Part shown: piece by piece, positions 9,479-19,389 of the stretch | How the letters are laid out: every line of letters begins with the position of its first letter | Position numbering within the stretch: position 1 is the first letter of the stretch | Origin: Phymatolithon calcareum | Lineage: Eukaryota; Rhodophyta; Florideophyceae; Hapalidiales | Assembly: GCA_977006965.1 (NCBI GenBank) | Contig: OZ345361.1 | Span: 2,356,001-2,420,000 of the forward strand | Reading direction: 5' to 3' | Length of the DNA: 64,000 bases | Position numbers and translations under genes: made by a program | Notes under the pieces: generated by a model | Databases searched by the model: none | What the model saw: only the letters and a program-made list of their open reading frames with translations | Told to the model about the DNA's origin: nothing

Positions 9479-11270
9479 GCACTGACAACCTCATGATTCC
9501 AAAGTATCGTAGTGCACATACTGGATTTTGAAATTGCTTTTATCTTAGCAATAAACGCAATGAGGTGGAAGTCTATGCACGTCGATATGGGTGCTCGGTT
9601 TTTGAAAGTGTTTTGCTAGTTGGACAGATTCGACTAAACGCACAGGTTCACGTATCTGGGGGCGTACTACCTTCCCTCACTATTTAGAATTCTACGAGGA
9701 AAAGGGGTTTTGTGGTATGCGACCCAGCACAGCAGATGTCTAGTAGGATTTCAAGAAGAAAGGGTTGGCGACTGAGCTCTGGTTAGCGGCCTGGAACGCC
9801 GGTGTCAGCTACATATTTTGGAATTGTGCCAGTGCAGCCAGTTATCAGTGATAACTGGCTGCACTGACAGCTGCTCGAGAAATTGCACGTCGAACGCTTC
9901 CTGGCAGTTAAATTTCTGTTTCTATTACCCTTCTATACCGGCCACTTTTGAAGGCCTGCCCTGTTTGTGGTCAGAACTATCGCAAATATTTCGGTGATAT
10001 TGCAGATTGTTACTGACGCCTGGGAGGCCATTGGCTTGCTCGTCACCAGATTTTTTATGTGTACACCTGCCCGTCCCTTTGCTAACGAGCCCATGAGATC
10101 AAAGTTTGCGGACTGGAGTCTTCAGTATTATATACAGTGACGTCTGCTCCCGCTCCAGCATCTCGCTTCTGTAAAAATCTACTTGTTGAACCATCTAGCG
10201 TCGCTATGATGTCGAGCGGAGGAACAGACAGATATAGCGCCGGGGTGTTCGTTCAGTTTTTAATGAATGCCTCTGCGTACAGACTAATCTGGTGTCTGCG
10301 TGCACATTCTTGTCGTGTTTTCCATCTGCGGGCCTACCCCGTGAAGCCCTCCTGTTTAGAACAGACTCATGGTTGGCAAATGAGTTCTTTTGAACTCCAA
10401 ATTCTGATTTACACCCTGAGGCTTTTAAACAAAATTAGACATCTCCGGCCTCTCGATACAAAGTGTAGAATTTTTTTGCTCTCCTTAGTCTATTGCAAGA
10501 TCTTCCTTGTTCAATGCGTTCTGAGCCCGGACTTCGAGGCGTTGCTTGAGGTCTGGAGGCGCGCTCGCAAGATTTGCGCCTGGTTCATACATTTTCCGTC
10601 TGTCCACCCATATTTCTGCAATTCCACAACCCGATCCCAGTATCTTCTTAACACACCAATGCTATCGCATATTGTCCTCAATAAAGTTACTCACTCTTGC
10701 ATATTATTGCACTTTGCACTTTTCGAGTGCCAACCTAAGGAATTTTTAACAAGTGCTGGTATGTAAGCCATGAGTTTCGAGAGATGTTCAGGTCACTAAG
10801 CGCCCGGGAAGACTGATTGATTTTTCCCGGCACTCCTCCCTGGACAATGTCAAAGCACATGGTGAGAATTGCGCAACTATGAAACATTATCACGCCAGAT
10901 TAGACCCACTATGGATTTGGATTGCGTTCAATTTGATTGGACATGAGGTATATGACCCTAACCGTTGGCTGTACTTGTCGCAACCGCACTGGTAGTGTGA
11001 GATACAGCTTGCGCCATACTGCCATAATCATAACGAAAAATTTCATACATACAACTCTGGTTCAATTAGCATCGATTCAATTTCGCGTTCAATTTCGACG
11101 ATCTTGGCTGGAAGCGCCGTGAGAGGTGGAGCTCATGCTCGTGTCATGAGATCGCCGGCCAAAGTTAAAACCAAGCGCGACCTCGCCCGTCCCAGGATCC
11201 TTACCAATCCGGACACCTGCGGGTGAACAGGTACGTCCAACGCCCGAAGACGACCGATAACACAACGAAA
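9479..11270. other. 1.8-kb intergenic region
   Basis: Between two same-strand plastid-related genes. It holds a perfect 17-bp inverted repeat at 9830-9866. An open frame at 10206-10766 (+; first ATG of a GTG-started frame) codes for 186 Cys/Leu/Ile-rich residues with no motif I recognise and is probably chance. The last part is the promoter and leader of the nucleotide transporter. Confidence 0.45.
9830..9866. repeat. Perfect 17-bp inverted repeat, 3-nt loop
   Basis: The arm CAGTGCAGCCAGTTATC is followed by AGT and its exact reverse complement. All 17 pairs match. Transcript would form a very stable hairpin. It sits about 350 bases after the endopeptidase stop codon. Confidence 0.9.
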
Positions 11271-13276
11271 ATGGCACCGAATACGGCATTCGCCGCCGGC
11301 GCCCCACTGCCTCGCGGTATGCGTGCTCGCCGCCCGGCCCTGTGCACCATGTCCGATCGCATCGGCGTACCGAAAGCACGTCCGGCGCAAATGGACCAGC
11401 ATGTCGAGACACAGCCCTCGCCTGCGATTGCGATTGCACCCGGTCCGCCGCTCGAGGCTCGTGTCGGCGGTGCATTCGGTATTGTCGTCGCCGCCCTGGC
11501 GACCATTTTGCATCGTGCGGGCAAAATGCCGGATAAGGAGCACAGGCGCTGGAGCAAACTGCTTTCAGAACCTATGCAAATGACAGGAAGTGTTGCTGGT
11601 AATGGTGCCGCATTACCGCAGCCTACATTGGGGGAACGACTGCGCGGACTCATTCCGCCGGAGAATGAACGGAAGAAGCTGCTCCCATTGGGGCTTATGT
11701 TCTTTGTCATTTTGTTTAATTATACCATCCTTAGGGATACTAAGGATGTGCTCGTTGTTACCTCCGCTGGTGCGGAGATCATTCCGTTTTTGAAGACCTA
11801 TGTCAATCTCCCAGGTGCTATTGCATTTACTGTCGCGTACTCTAAGATGTCCAACATGTTCTCAAGGGAGACGCTATTTTATGTTTGCATCGTTCCGTTT
11901 GTGCTCTTCTTTTTGGCGTTTGGGTTCTTCATGTATCCGAACTTGGCTGCGCTTCATCCCGTGGCATTCACATCCTACCTTGCAACCAAGTTGCCGCCTG
12001 GATTTGCCGCCCCGCTTGCCATCTTGAAAAATTGGACCTTTGCAGTTTTCTACACTCTTGCAGAGCTCTGGGGTTCTGTCGTGGTGTCCCTTCTCTTCTG
12101 GGGTTTCGCCAATGAGGTGACCACTGTAGAAGAAGCGAAGAAGTATTACCCTCTGTTCGGACTTGGAGCGAATGTCGCCCTTATTTTCAGTGGACAATAC
12201 GTTCGTTACGTTTCCGATATTCGTGCCAAGTTACCACCTGGCGTTGACGGATGGGCCGTGTCCCTCAAGTACCTGATGTCAATGATTGGATTCGGAGGGT
12301 CGGTCATCATCGCGTGCTACTACTACATGCAGCGTAAAATCATGAATGATCCCAAATTGGTGGACCCGAGGAAACGCAAACTGTCAAAGGTGAAGACCAA
12401 ACTGGGAATGAGAGAGTCTTTCAAATATCTCGCTCAGTCGAAATATATCCGTGACCTTGCAATGCTTGTAATTGCGTACGGAATGAGCATCAACATCGTG
12501 GAAGTGACATGGAAGTCCCGGTTGCGTGCGGCTTTCCCTGATCCCAATTCATACTCTGCCTTCATGGGTAACTTCTCGAGTGCAACTGGCGTGGTCACCT
12601 TTATCATGATGCTTACGGGACGTTACATCTTCCGCCAATTCGGATGGGGAGTTGCGGCGTATGTCACACCAATTGTGCTTGGAATTACGGGACTTATGTT
12701 CTTCTCATTGACATTGTTCAGTTCCACTCTCAGCCCTATGATCGCAGCGCTCGGGACGACCCCCTTGTTAGCGGCTGTGTTCATTGGAGCAGCGCAAAAT
12801 ATCCTGTCGAAGAGCTCAAAGTACTCCTTGTTTGATCCTTGTAAGGAAATGGCCTACATTCCGCTTGATGCGGAGCAGAAGAGCAAGGGCAAGGCCGCTA
12901 TCGATGTCATTGGAAATCCGCTTGGGAAGTCTGGCGGAAGTTTCATTCAGCAGGTAAGTCGATCGCGACCTTTAACGACTGAGTCTTTGTTGCCTCCTTG
13001 TTCGCGTCCTCTGACTCATTGTTTTTCTCTAATTGCTTTTTCGGATGAGGTTAGATTCTTATTTTCTCATTGGGCTCTCTCGCTGCATCGACGCCGTACC
13101 TGGCCGTCATTCTCTTCGCCGTAATTGGACTTTGGCTGTCTGCAGCACGATCGCTTGACAAGCAATTTAGCGCCTACATGATGAAGGAGACCAAAGCAGC
13201 AGCAGAAGCTAAGGCAGCAGCCGAAGCGGAAGCGAAGGAAGCTGCAGCGGCAGCGGAGACTGCAGCCGCAGCATAA
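11271..13276 (+). CDS. NTT: Plastid ATP/ADP translocase (NTT/Tlc family), two exons
   Basis: A 634-residue polytopic carrier of the nucleotide transporter family found in plastid inner envelopes and in intracellular bacteria; it exchanges ATP for ADP. Exon 1 is 11271-12953, intron 12954-13054 (101 nt, CAG/GTAAGT donor, TTAG acceptor), exon 2 13055-13276. The family signature ILRDTKDVLVVTSAGAE follows the first helix; about 11-12 hydrophobic helices are visible, including FYVCIVPFVLFFLAFGFFMY, and the late signature SKYSLFDPCKEMAYIPLD. Splicing restores the last helix (IFSLGSLAAS...). The first 130 residues are a basic/Ala-rich leader suggesting plastid targeting. The C-terminus is an unusual Ala/Glu/Lys tail of about 30 residues. 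The raw frame begins at a GTG; the first ATG is 11271. Confidence 0.93.
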
Positions 13277-13759
13277 CAAATGCGTTTGAGTTTTTGATCT
13301 ATTATCGCCTGTAGTCACGAATCTAGGAAAGGGTGATGTCTTTGTGTTCTCGTCTGCAACTGGGTCCTGCCTGCCAAGGGGAGTGATGGTGCAGTTGTTT
13401 TCGCTATGCTTTCAATTTTCCATTGTCGATTTTTGGGACGTAACCTGTGATTTCATGTCCCCTTCCTCCTAAGGAGGTCTGAAGTTTGTGAATAAAGTAC
13501 GCACTTCGGACCGACTGCGCTCTTTTTGACATTTTTCAGTTTGCGTGTATCACCGCATGCCTCGAAGATGACGCTTCGCTGAAGCAAAATTTGGTTAATG
13601 AAAACTTCGAGAGACGGGGTGACAGTAGTGAATTTTTGTAGGGAACTGTCTCTACCCTCACGTTGTACAAGTCAATCAAGTGCTCTTTGTACATGGTGAG
13701 AATAGCGAGAGGGATTTTCTTGCGGGATCGTGTTTCCAAGGCAACTTCAGCGGTCTGCT

Positions 13760-13816
13760 TGAAGTTTTTAACAGCGACTATTTTTTTAAAAAGAATAGTC
13801 ACTGTTAAAAACTTCA
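13760..13816. repeat. 23-bp near-perfect inverted repeat
   Basis: Arms 13760-13782 and 13794-13816 are reverse complements except at one position. That mismatch would be a G-U wobble in a minus-strand RNA. The 11-nt spacer is itself T-run/A-run. Confidence 0.88.
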
Positions 13817-13978
13817 TAAAACATTCTGGAAAAACGTGCTGAATATTTTGTCTGAAAGGTGTTGAAAAAGAGATAAATGCTAGTGCTTGCTAGCTTTACG
13901 CCGTAGGTGTACTTTCGAAAAAGCAGTCGAGAAGAATAAGCGTGGCATTCCGATTCTCGTTCTCATGAGCTTTTCGGT

Positions 13979-14035
13979 TTTGCCGGTACCGGCAAATCTC
14001 CCGCGAAAAATAACGTTATTTTTCGCGGGAGATTT
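13979..14035. repeat. Two abutting perfect palindromes (18 and 42 bp)
   Basis: Palindrome one (13979-13996) centres on GCCGGTACCGGC. Palindrome two (13994-14035) has perfect 21-bp arms starting AAATCTCCCGCG with no spacer, centred at TAAC/GTTA. They share three A bases. Both are exact. Confidence 0.9.
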
Positions 14036-14298
14036 TCGCAATTGATACACTGTAAGTTCGTATATTGTTTCAAAAATGTTCACGAAACATGATTTCCAAC
14101 TTTGAAAGTTCAATGCCACATTTTGGCGGTGCCCACAGAAACGCGCAAGGACTCGCATGACTCACCTCGTGCCGGCACTGCAGTTTCCGAACAGACTGTG
14201 GCCTGGGAACGGTAACCGTACCGACAGAGGAGAATCTATCTGCTCTTTCTCGACCGATTCGTGCCGACGTCTTAGTGTCCGGCAATTGCATCACGCCC

Positions 14299-16590
14299 AT
14301 GGCATCCACTCCAGCTGTCAGGGGCAGCGCTCTTGACGAGCATTGCCTGCGCCACCTTGTGAGTAGACAGCCGCTCGCAATTGCACTCTGGAGCCCAGAT
14401 TGTCGTGACGCCGTCGCCAACGCATTGGAAAGTGTCTATGGTGCTGACGATGCCGCAGATGTGATGAAGAGCGTCTCCGATCAAATCGTTGTCACATCAC
14501 TTCGTCGCGTTGCCGCTGAATTTCTGCTCTATTCCCAACAACGTGGTGACCTCCTGTCGTGTCCCCGCATCTTCAAGTCCGTCAAGGTGCTTGAAAACAT
14601 TGACCTTGAAGATGAAGCTGCATTCCTATTGTTGCAGGCTCTTGTTCACACCGCTTTGCATTTTGTTTGCGCCGCAAGCGACGTGGCCACTGCTTGTCCC
14701 ACAGCTATTGCACTTATGCACCGTGCCGAACGTGCGGACGAGCCCACTCAGATTGCTGACCTTCGTCTCAAGGGGATTCAGCTTATCAAGAGTTGCTCGC
14801 GGAAAGGGCTTCGTCATGGGCGCAAGGCTATGGTTCTTAATGCCGTTCGGTACGAGCAGGAATGCCCCATTGATCAATTGGTTACCGAGCTTCGAACTTA
14901 TGCTCAGGGAATTGCAGATTGTCTTGGCAAACTTTGGGGTGAGTCTTCAGACTCAGCTAGTACACGAACAGGGCGACGAGAGGCTGCGGGGCGCTCTGGT
15001 AGCTTGCGTATGACGGAACTTGATCGGTATCTGCGAAGGAGAAATCATGGGCGTAAGGACCCGTATGTGCCGACTCTACATACTTTCGATGATGTGGCAG
15101 TTGAAAACGGGGAGTGCACAGAAGAAGAGCGTGTGATATCTGAAAAGAATAAGCGTTCACGGGAGAGAAAAGAAGATTCTGCTGATACTGAGGAAATATT
15201 GCGCTCAACGTCGAAACGTACGAGAAAGCGTTTCCGCCCCAACGCTGATGATACTGACAGCCAAACTGTTGTTGTCGCAAGTTTGAAACGTCGCCGTGAT
15301 CGTCGTAAGGTTCCAACGATTGATTACGCTGACTTGCCTGAAGAGGAGTCCGTGGGAAAGGACGAAGTGGCACGAAGATCCGCTACGCGGAGGCAGAATG
15401 GCAGCAGTCGGGAGCCCGTAAATCTATTGGAAGAGATTTCTGGCGACGAAATCGTAACTCCGACTCGTAAGCGAGGCACCGGAATGGAATGGGACAATGA
15501 TGAAAATGACGAAACTGATGGATTGGAAGAATCTACCAAGAAGGCTCTTCGTGATTTGGGTGGTGCTACAGCACGCTTGAGACGTGACAGGGGTGAAGAT
15601 CCCCTCGATACAGCGATTGTACAGTCGCGCACGGCCAAGCCGGGAATTGCAAGGCGAAAGGATATGTACAACGTGGACAAGAATGCAAGGGAGGCGACAC
15701 CAATTGATGACGATGTGTCTTCTGACGATGAGTCTGAGAGGAGACCGAAACTTCCGAGAATGTTCCCTGCTAAACTTGTTCTAAATGAGGATTCGGAGGA
15801 TGAGCGAACCAAAGTGCGTGATCCTGCTTCGAGGTCTAAAGCGCAGAAGAAAAGGGAACTTACTAGCGATGTGCGCAAGGGTGCTTTTTCCAGGGAGGAG
15901 GACAAAATTCTTATTGAAGGTTTGAAGAAATATGGATGGAGCGAATGGCAAAGAATAGCAAATAATTGCTGGAGTCATCTGCCGTATAAACGACTAACGG
16001 ACAGTGTGAAAGATCGGGCGAGGTATTTGCAGCGGCAGGCCAGGATTCGTCCTGAAGATTATCCGCCTCAATTTGGATACAAGCGTTCGGGTCCACCGTC
16101 TAGTGTTCCAGCGATGTTACGAACTACGCCGTTGAGGAGGAGCGTGCGAAAACACGCCGATGGCCGTGAGAATGAAGCCGGGGAGCCCAGCGTCCATGAC
16201 GACTTAGACCAGGACGAGGATACTCAGGATCCAAATATTGAGCCGAAAGTCAAAGAAACCGCTGTGAAGGGAGAAGACCCAGATGTCGAAGATGAAGAAG
16301 TCGAGAAATACAACACGAAAGGTTCACCTAAGTCCATCAGGGCCTCTAGGCGAAGACAGATATTGGGTTCAGGGTCTCCAAATACTCCTGTTAAAAAACT
16401 GAAAAATTCTCCTGACGAGGCCGAGGAAGAGCCTAATGCAAATGAGGAGAAAGAGAGTCAAGAGGTCACCACGCAGGAGAAGGATGCCCAGGAATCCTCC
16501 CCTGAATTACTGCGGCGCTCACTGCGGCGTCGACGGACATTTTCTAACAGGGTGAGTCCAAGGAAGACAAGGAGTAGGGCGAACAAGTGA
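14299..16590 (+). CDS. Myb/telobox protein, candidate telomere-repeat binder (TRF-like)
   Basis: A 763-residue protein. The first ~200 residues are predicted all-helical (for example LEDEAAFLLLQALVHTALHFV). A long charged, Ser/Arg/Glu-rich middle follows. Near residues 535-590 is one Myb/SANT repeat: FSREEDKILIEGLKKYG, WSEWQRIANNCW, then RLTDSVKDRARYLQRQ. The KYG...W..I and V-K-D-R pattern resembles the telobox of TRF1/TRF2/Taz1, and the layout (helical N-terminal domain, disordered linker, single C-terminal-side Myb) is that of shelterin TRF proteins. About 170 acidic/basic residues follow the Myb repeat and end in an Arg-rich tail. The raw frame starts with GTG at 14275; the ATG at 14299 is used. 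Telomere binding is inference; a generic SANT chromatin protein is the alternative. Confidence 0.72.
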   Translation: MASTPAVRGSALDEHCLRHLVSRQPLAIALWSPDCRDAVANALESVYGADDAADVMKSVSDQIVVTSLRRVAAEFLLYSQQRGDLLSCPRIFKSVKVLENIDLEDEAAFLLLQALVHTALHFVCAASDVATACPTAIALMHRAERADEPTQIADLRLKGIQLIKSCSRKGLRHGRKAMVLNAVRYEQECPIDQLVTELRTYAQGIADCLGKLWGESSDSASTRTGRREAAGRSGSLRMTELDRYLRRRNHGRKDPYVPTLHTFDDVAVENGECTEEERVISEKNKRSRERKEDSADTEEILRSTSKRTRKRFRPNADDTDSQTVVVASLKRRRDRRKVPTIDYADLPEEESVGKDEVARRSATRRQNGSSREPVNLLEEISGDEIVTPTRKRGTGMEWDNDENDETDGLEESTKKALRDLGGATARLRRDRGEDPLDTAIVQSRTAKPGIARRKDMYNVDKNAREATPIDDDVSSDDESERRPKLPRMFPAKLVLNEDSEDERTKVRDPASRSKAQKKRELTSDVRKGAFSREEDKILIEGLKKYGWSEWQRIANNCWSHLPYKRLTDSVKDRARYLQRQARIRPEDYPPQFGYKRSGPPSSVPAMLRTTPLRRSVRKHADGRENEAGEPSVHDDLDQDEDTQDPNIEPKVKETAVKGEDPDVEDEEVEKYNTKGSPKSIRASRRRQILGSGSPNTPVKKLKNSPDEAEEEPNANEEKESQEVTTQEKDAQESSPELLRRSLRRRRTFSNRVSPRKTRSRANK

Positions 16591-16894
16591 ATCACTTCTT
16601 TTCCTGGGCGATTGTGAATGTGCCCTGCTCTTCATATCGTCGGTATTGAACTGTGTCGCACTGCGCCTTTTTCTCTTCTACTCGGATATCCGTAGTCTTT
16701 TATTTAAATTCAAATTTTTTCGTGACGCTCTTCGTTCCTTCATTCACGACCTGTTTCTCGGGCACTGCAGATTGCACTCCTCGCTTAGGGATTGGTCTTA
16801 GGGAAGCTTTCCCAACGAGCTCACTTGTATCTACAGCAAAATAATGTTGAACTTTTTAGTTACTGAATAATACGTACAGAGACCTTGGCTTTAG
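16591..16894. other. Convergent 3' flanks
   Basis: A 304-base gap between the convergent telobox and CSN6 genes. T-rich in the middle; nothing else is visible. Confidence 0.4.
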
Positions 16895-17998
16895 TTACCT
16901 GACCATGTATGCGCCTCTCCTGCGACCTTCTGAAGTAGTTGTCTTATCGTAGGCAAAATTGAACTTGTCCACCAAGTCATTGAGGGCGCACATGGACTTG
17001 GTAACTCCACTCAGGTAGCTCACAACCATCGAGTCATCATACTCCCCCTGAAAAGCATCCTTGAACTGAGCTGAGTTCATTGCGGGTAAACGAGCACAAA
17101 CTCCGAATACCTGGCGCAAAAGTGCGTGATCCTTGGGGATATCACCTGATGCAGTCGCCTGCAAGAAGCGCACCAACACTTTCACCCTCGACTGCAACAT
17201 AGAAATCGAACGACGGAGAGTTGTCAGATGAACCACGGTGCTTGACACGGTATCACCACCACCGGGCACCGCATGCCGTGTCACATGGTCCACGGCAATA
17301 CGTTCCGAATCTGCAGAGGCAAACTGATGTGGCACAGTAGCCAACAATGTTGTCAGCTCCTCACCAACCAAGTGCATCTCAGCCTGATATGCGACTATCG
17401 ACGAATGCATCTGACCGCGCATCGCACTCGACGCTTTTCCCGTTCCAGATCCCCCCGCTACACCCTTAGTGCATCCAGCGGGATTAATGACAAGAAACAC
17501 CGGAGACTCGTTCAGCACCGAGAACACATCCCTATGCAAACGCAGGTCATCTTGCGTAATCTTGCCGGTAGTGGAATACCATCCCACCACAGCATACTTG
17601 GGGAAGATTTGTTTGTACTGCTCAATACGCTTCTGCATAAACTCAACATCGATGTTGGTAACACCACCATCCGATATGGAGCCAGAAAGCTCGAAACTGT
17701 GACACAACTCCACAGTGCGACCATCCTGCTCACCGAGCAGAATGCCAATAACCTTGGTGTTGCCTAAGGTGTCGTTTAATGGCACAGCAACATTCTCATG
17801 ATTACGACATGCGTTGCGCGCGGCGGCGTCTGGGAACATTCGCATTGCGGCAAACCGAGTATGGTGGTCGGATATGTTAATCACAACAAGCGGATGCAAT
17901 ACGACCGCAACACTACTTTCGGCTTGGGAACGTGCACCTGTCACAATCAGGTTCGGTTCGGGCGCCGCAGTAGAATGCACGACCATTGGGGTTACCAT
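16895..17998 (-). CDS. CSN6: COP9 signalosome subunit 6
   Basis: A 367-residue MPN-domain protein. Conserved phrases follow CSN6 in order: VVLHPLVVINISDHHTR, KVIGILLGEQDGRTVEL, HSFELSG, FPKYAVVGWYSTTG, VFLVINPAG, SERIAVDHVTRHA, ISMLQSRVKVLVRFLQA, LPAMNSAQFKDAF and MVVSYLSGVTK...LNDLVDKFNFAYD. The JAMM zinc ligands (HxH...D) are absent, as expected for the inactive CSN6. It pairs with CSN5 in the complex that removes NEDD8 from cullins. Residues 167-180 are a Gly/Ser-rich insertion. Start is ATG at 17998. It is divergent from the OTU deubiquitinase gene, so two genes of the ubiquitin system share one 431-base region. Confidence 0.93.
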   Translation of the reverse strand: MVTPMVVHSTAAPEPNLIVTGARSQAESSVAVVLHPLVVINISDHHTRFAAMRMFPDAAARNACRNHENVAVPLNDTLGNTKVIGILLGEQDGRTVELCHSFELSGSISDGGVTNIDVEFMQKRIEQYKQIFPKYAVVGWYSTTGKITQDDLRLHRDVFSVLNESPVFLVINPAGCTKGVAGGSGTGKASSAMRGQMHSSIVAYQAEMHLVGEELTTLLATVPHQFASADSERIAVDHVTRHAVPGGGDTVSSTVVHLTTLRRSISMLQSRVKVLVRFLQATASGDIPKDHALLRQVFGVCARLPAMNSAQFKDAFQGEYDDSMVVSYLSGVTKSMCALNDLVDKFNFAYDKTTTSEGRRRGAYMVR

Positions 17999-18429
17999 TA
18001 CGGGAGCTATTCCAAAAGCGAGCCCGGTTCTTTGTAATGCCTCTGTAGTCCGATCCAGCGTCAGTGTCGGCCTTGCAGTAAAGCGCCTTGAGACATGAAG
18101 AGGGAAAAGATAGCCACTGTCCCTGTCTGGGTCGATGCGTCAAACGTAGATCTCTGTGCCGAAAAGATTTCTTAACAAAAAATAAAAAGTGGAAAAAATC
18201 AGACGTCGTCATTCGTCAAGATTCCAAAATATTTCCATTTCGCTAAACACACGTATTGAGCCTCGACAGCTTACTATGTTCTAACAAGCCAGGCTCAAAA
18301 GACAGATGCGCTGCCTGCCTCCTTGTCCAGTAGGCCGACATGCTGAGTAAGCCTGCTCCGCGTACAACTACATCTGAACATTCCAGGCAATAGAGGAAAT
18401 CAAATTCTAAGCATCGAAGTTCCTTCGGC
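17999..18429. other. Divergent promoter region CSN6 / OTU deubiquitinase
   Basis: 431 bases between divergent starts. No long repeat or RNA gene seen. A/T-rich around 18170-18240. Confidence 0.45.
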
Positions 18430-19389
18430 ATGGAGTCTGTGCAAGCAGAGAATGAAACTCAAAGTGTGTCCGGGACAACGGAAGAGGCAAAAAGCCAACT
18501 TCTGCAAAGACAGGGCGAGGAGCGCAAGGAACTGCTGAAATCCTACGAGCGAAAGAAATCGTTTATCCCCCGAAAAGACCGGGCCGGTCGTTCACGGCTC
18601 GCAGAGGAACAAGCAAGCGACGAGCAGGCTTTGCAAGATCGGCATGCCCAGGAACGGAAAGAAGCTGGCATTACTTATGCAGAAGAAGTGACGTCAAATA
18701 GTGCAGACGTTTCTGGGCTTACAGCCGGTGTGGAAACATTGGGTATATCGGGGGAGAAGAGCTCATCGTTCTACGGGAACGCCAATGGTCAGTCTGAACG
18801 CAAGGAGTCCAGAGCTGCTCGTCGACGGCGACTGAAAGCTGAGCAGGAGGCGGAAAGCGAGCGACGGGTGGCTGAAGCGCGAGCGAACATGGGAAAGACG
18901 GAGCGACAGGAAGAAATGGAAGCTATTCAGAAGCAATTGGATGTGAAGCTATTGCGGGTTCATCCAATTGCGCCAGATGGCCACTGCCTGTACAACGCCG
19001 TCGCACATCAAATGAAACTCTGTGGACACAGTTTTACAGTTGAGGCTTCGGTGGGAGCGCTGCGCAACGCGACGGCGGATTATATGATGGCGCACTCTGA
19101 CGATTTTATCATGTTTGTTGAAAGTGCCAATGGGGACTTTGACAAGTTTAATGCTTATTGCGAAGAGCTCCGAAGTAAGGTTGTGTGGGGAGGACAAGTG
19201 GAAATTCGTGCGCTCGCGGAATTACTTGATGTTACCATTGAAGTTTACGTTGCGTATATGAACGTACTGCAAATGGGTAAGACTCCGAATGAGAGTGATA
19301 CCCCTGTTTTGAGAGTGAGTTATCACCAAAAGTATTATGGGCTTGGCGAGCACTATAATAGTATTGTGCCTCGTAGCCCTGTCGCGTAA
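18430..19389 (+). CDS. OTU-domain deubiquitinase, OTUD6/Otu2 type
   Basis: A 319-residue cysteine protease. The N-terminal ~170 residues are a charged coiled coil (RQGEERKELLKSYERKK, then RRRRLKAEQEAESERR), the typical OTUD6/Otu2 arrangement. The OTU domain follows with the catalytic motif APDGHCLYNAVAHQM (Asp and Cys of the active site, bases about 18975-18986), EASVGALRNATADYM, WGGQVEIRALAELL and the His in YGLGEHYNSI. Otu2 and OTUD6B act on ubiquitinated ribosomes and translation factors, so a translation-linked role is likely. All three catalytic positions are present. Start is the first ATG after an in-frame break. Confidence 0.92.
   Translation: MESVQAENETQSVSGTTEEAKSQLLQRQGEERKELLKSYERKKSFIPRKDRAGRSRLAEEQASDEQALQDRHAQERKEAGITYAEEVTSNSADVSGLTAGVETLGISGEKSSSFYGNANGQSERKESRAARRRRLKAEQEAESERRVAEARANMGKTERQEEMEAIQKQLDVKLLRVHPIAPDGHCLYNAVAHQMKLCGHSFTVEASVGALRNATADYMMAHSDDFIMFVESANGDFDKFNAYCEELRSKVVWGGQVEIRALAELLDVTIEVYVAYMNVLQMGKTPNESDTPVLRVSYHQKYYGLGEHYNSIVPRSPVA

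Larger units (their letters stand above)
13277..14298. other. 1-kb intergenic region rich in inverted repeats
   Basis: No protein-like frame. The first part is the transporter 3' flank, with an AATAAAGT motif near 13490. Three inverted repeats lie at 13760-13816, 13979-13996 and 13994-14035. The final 200 bases should contain the promoter of the Myb/telobox gene. Confidence 0.5.

Noticed and set aside
10206-10766. 186-residue open frame in the gap before the nucleotide transporter
   Set aside because: Composition rich in Cys, Leu, Ile and Ser without domain-like segments; only reaches this length in A/T-moderate non-coding DNA and the longer form starts at GTG.
12954-13124. Read-through C-terminus of the transporter (before splicing)
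   Set aside because: Sequence after FIQQ is intron-like with GTAAGT and TTAG; splicing restores the last membrane helix.
15324-15905. 193-residue Ser-rich minus-strand frame
   Set aside because: Antisense of the low-complexity charged linker of the telobox gene; a composition artefact.
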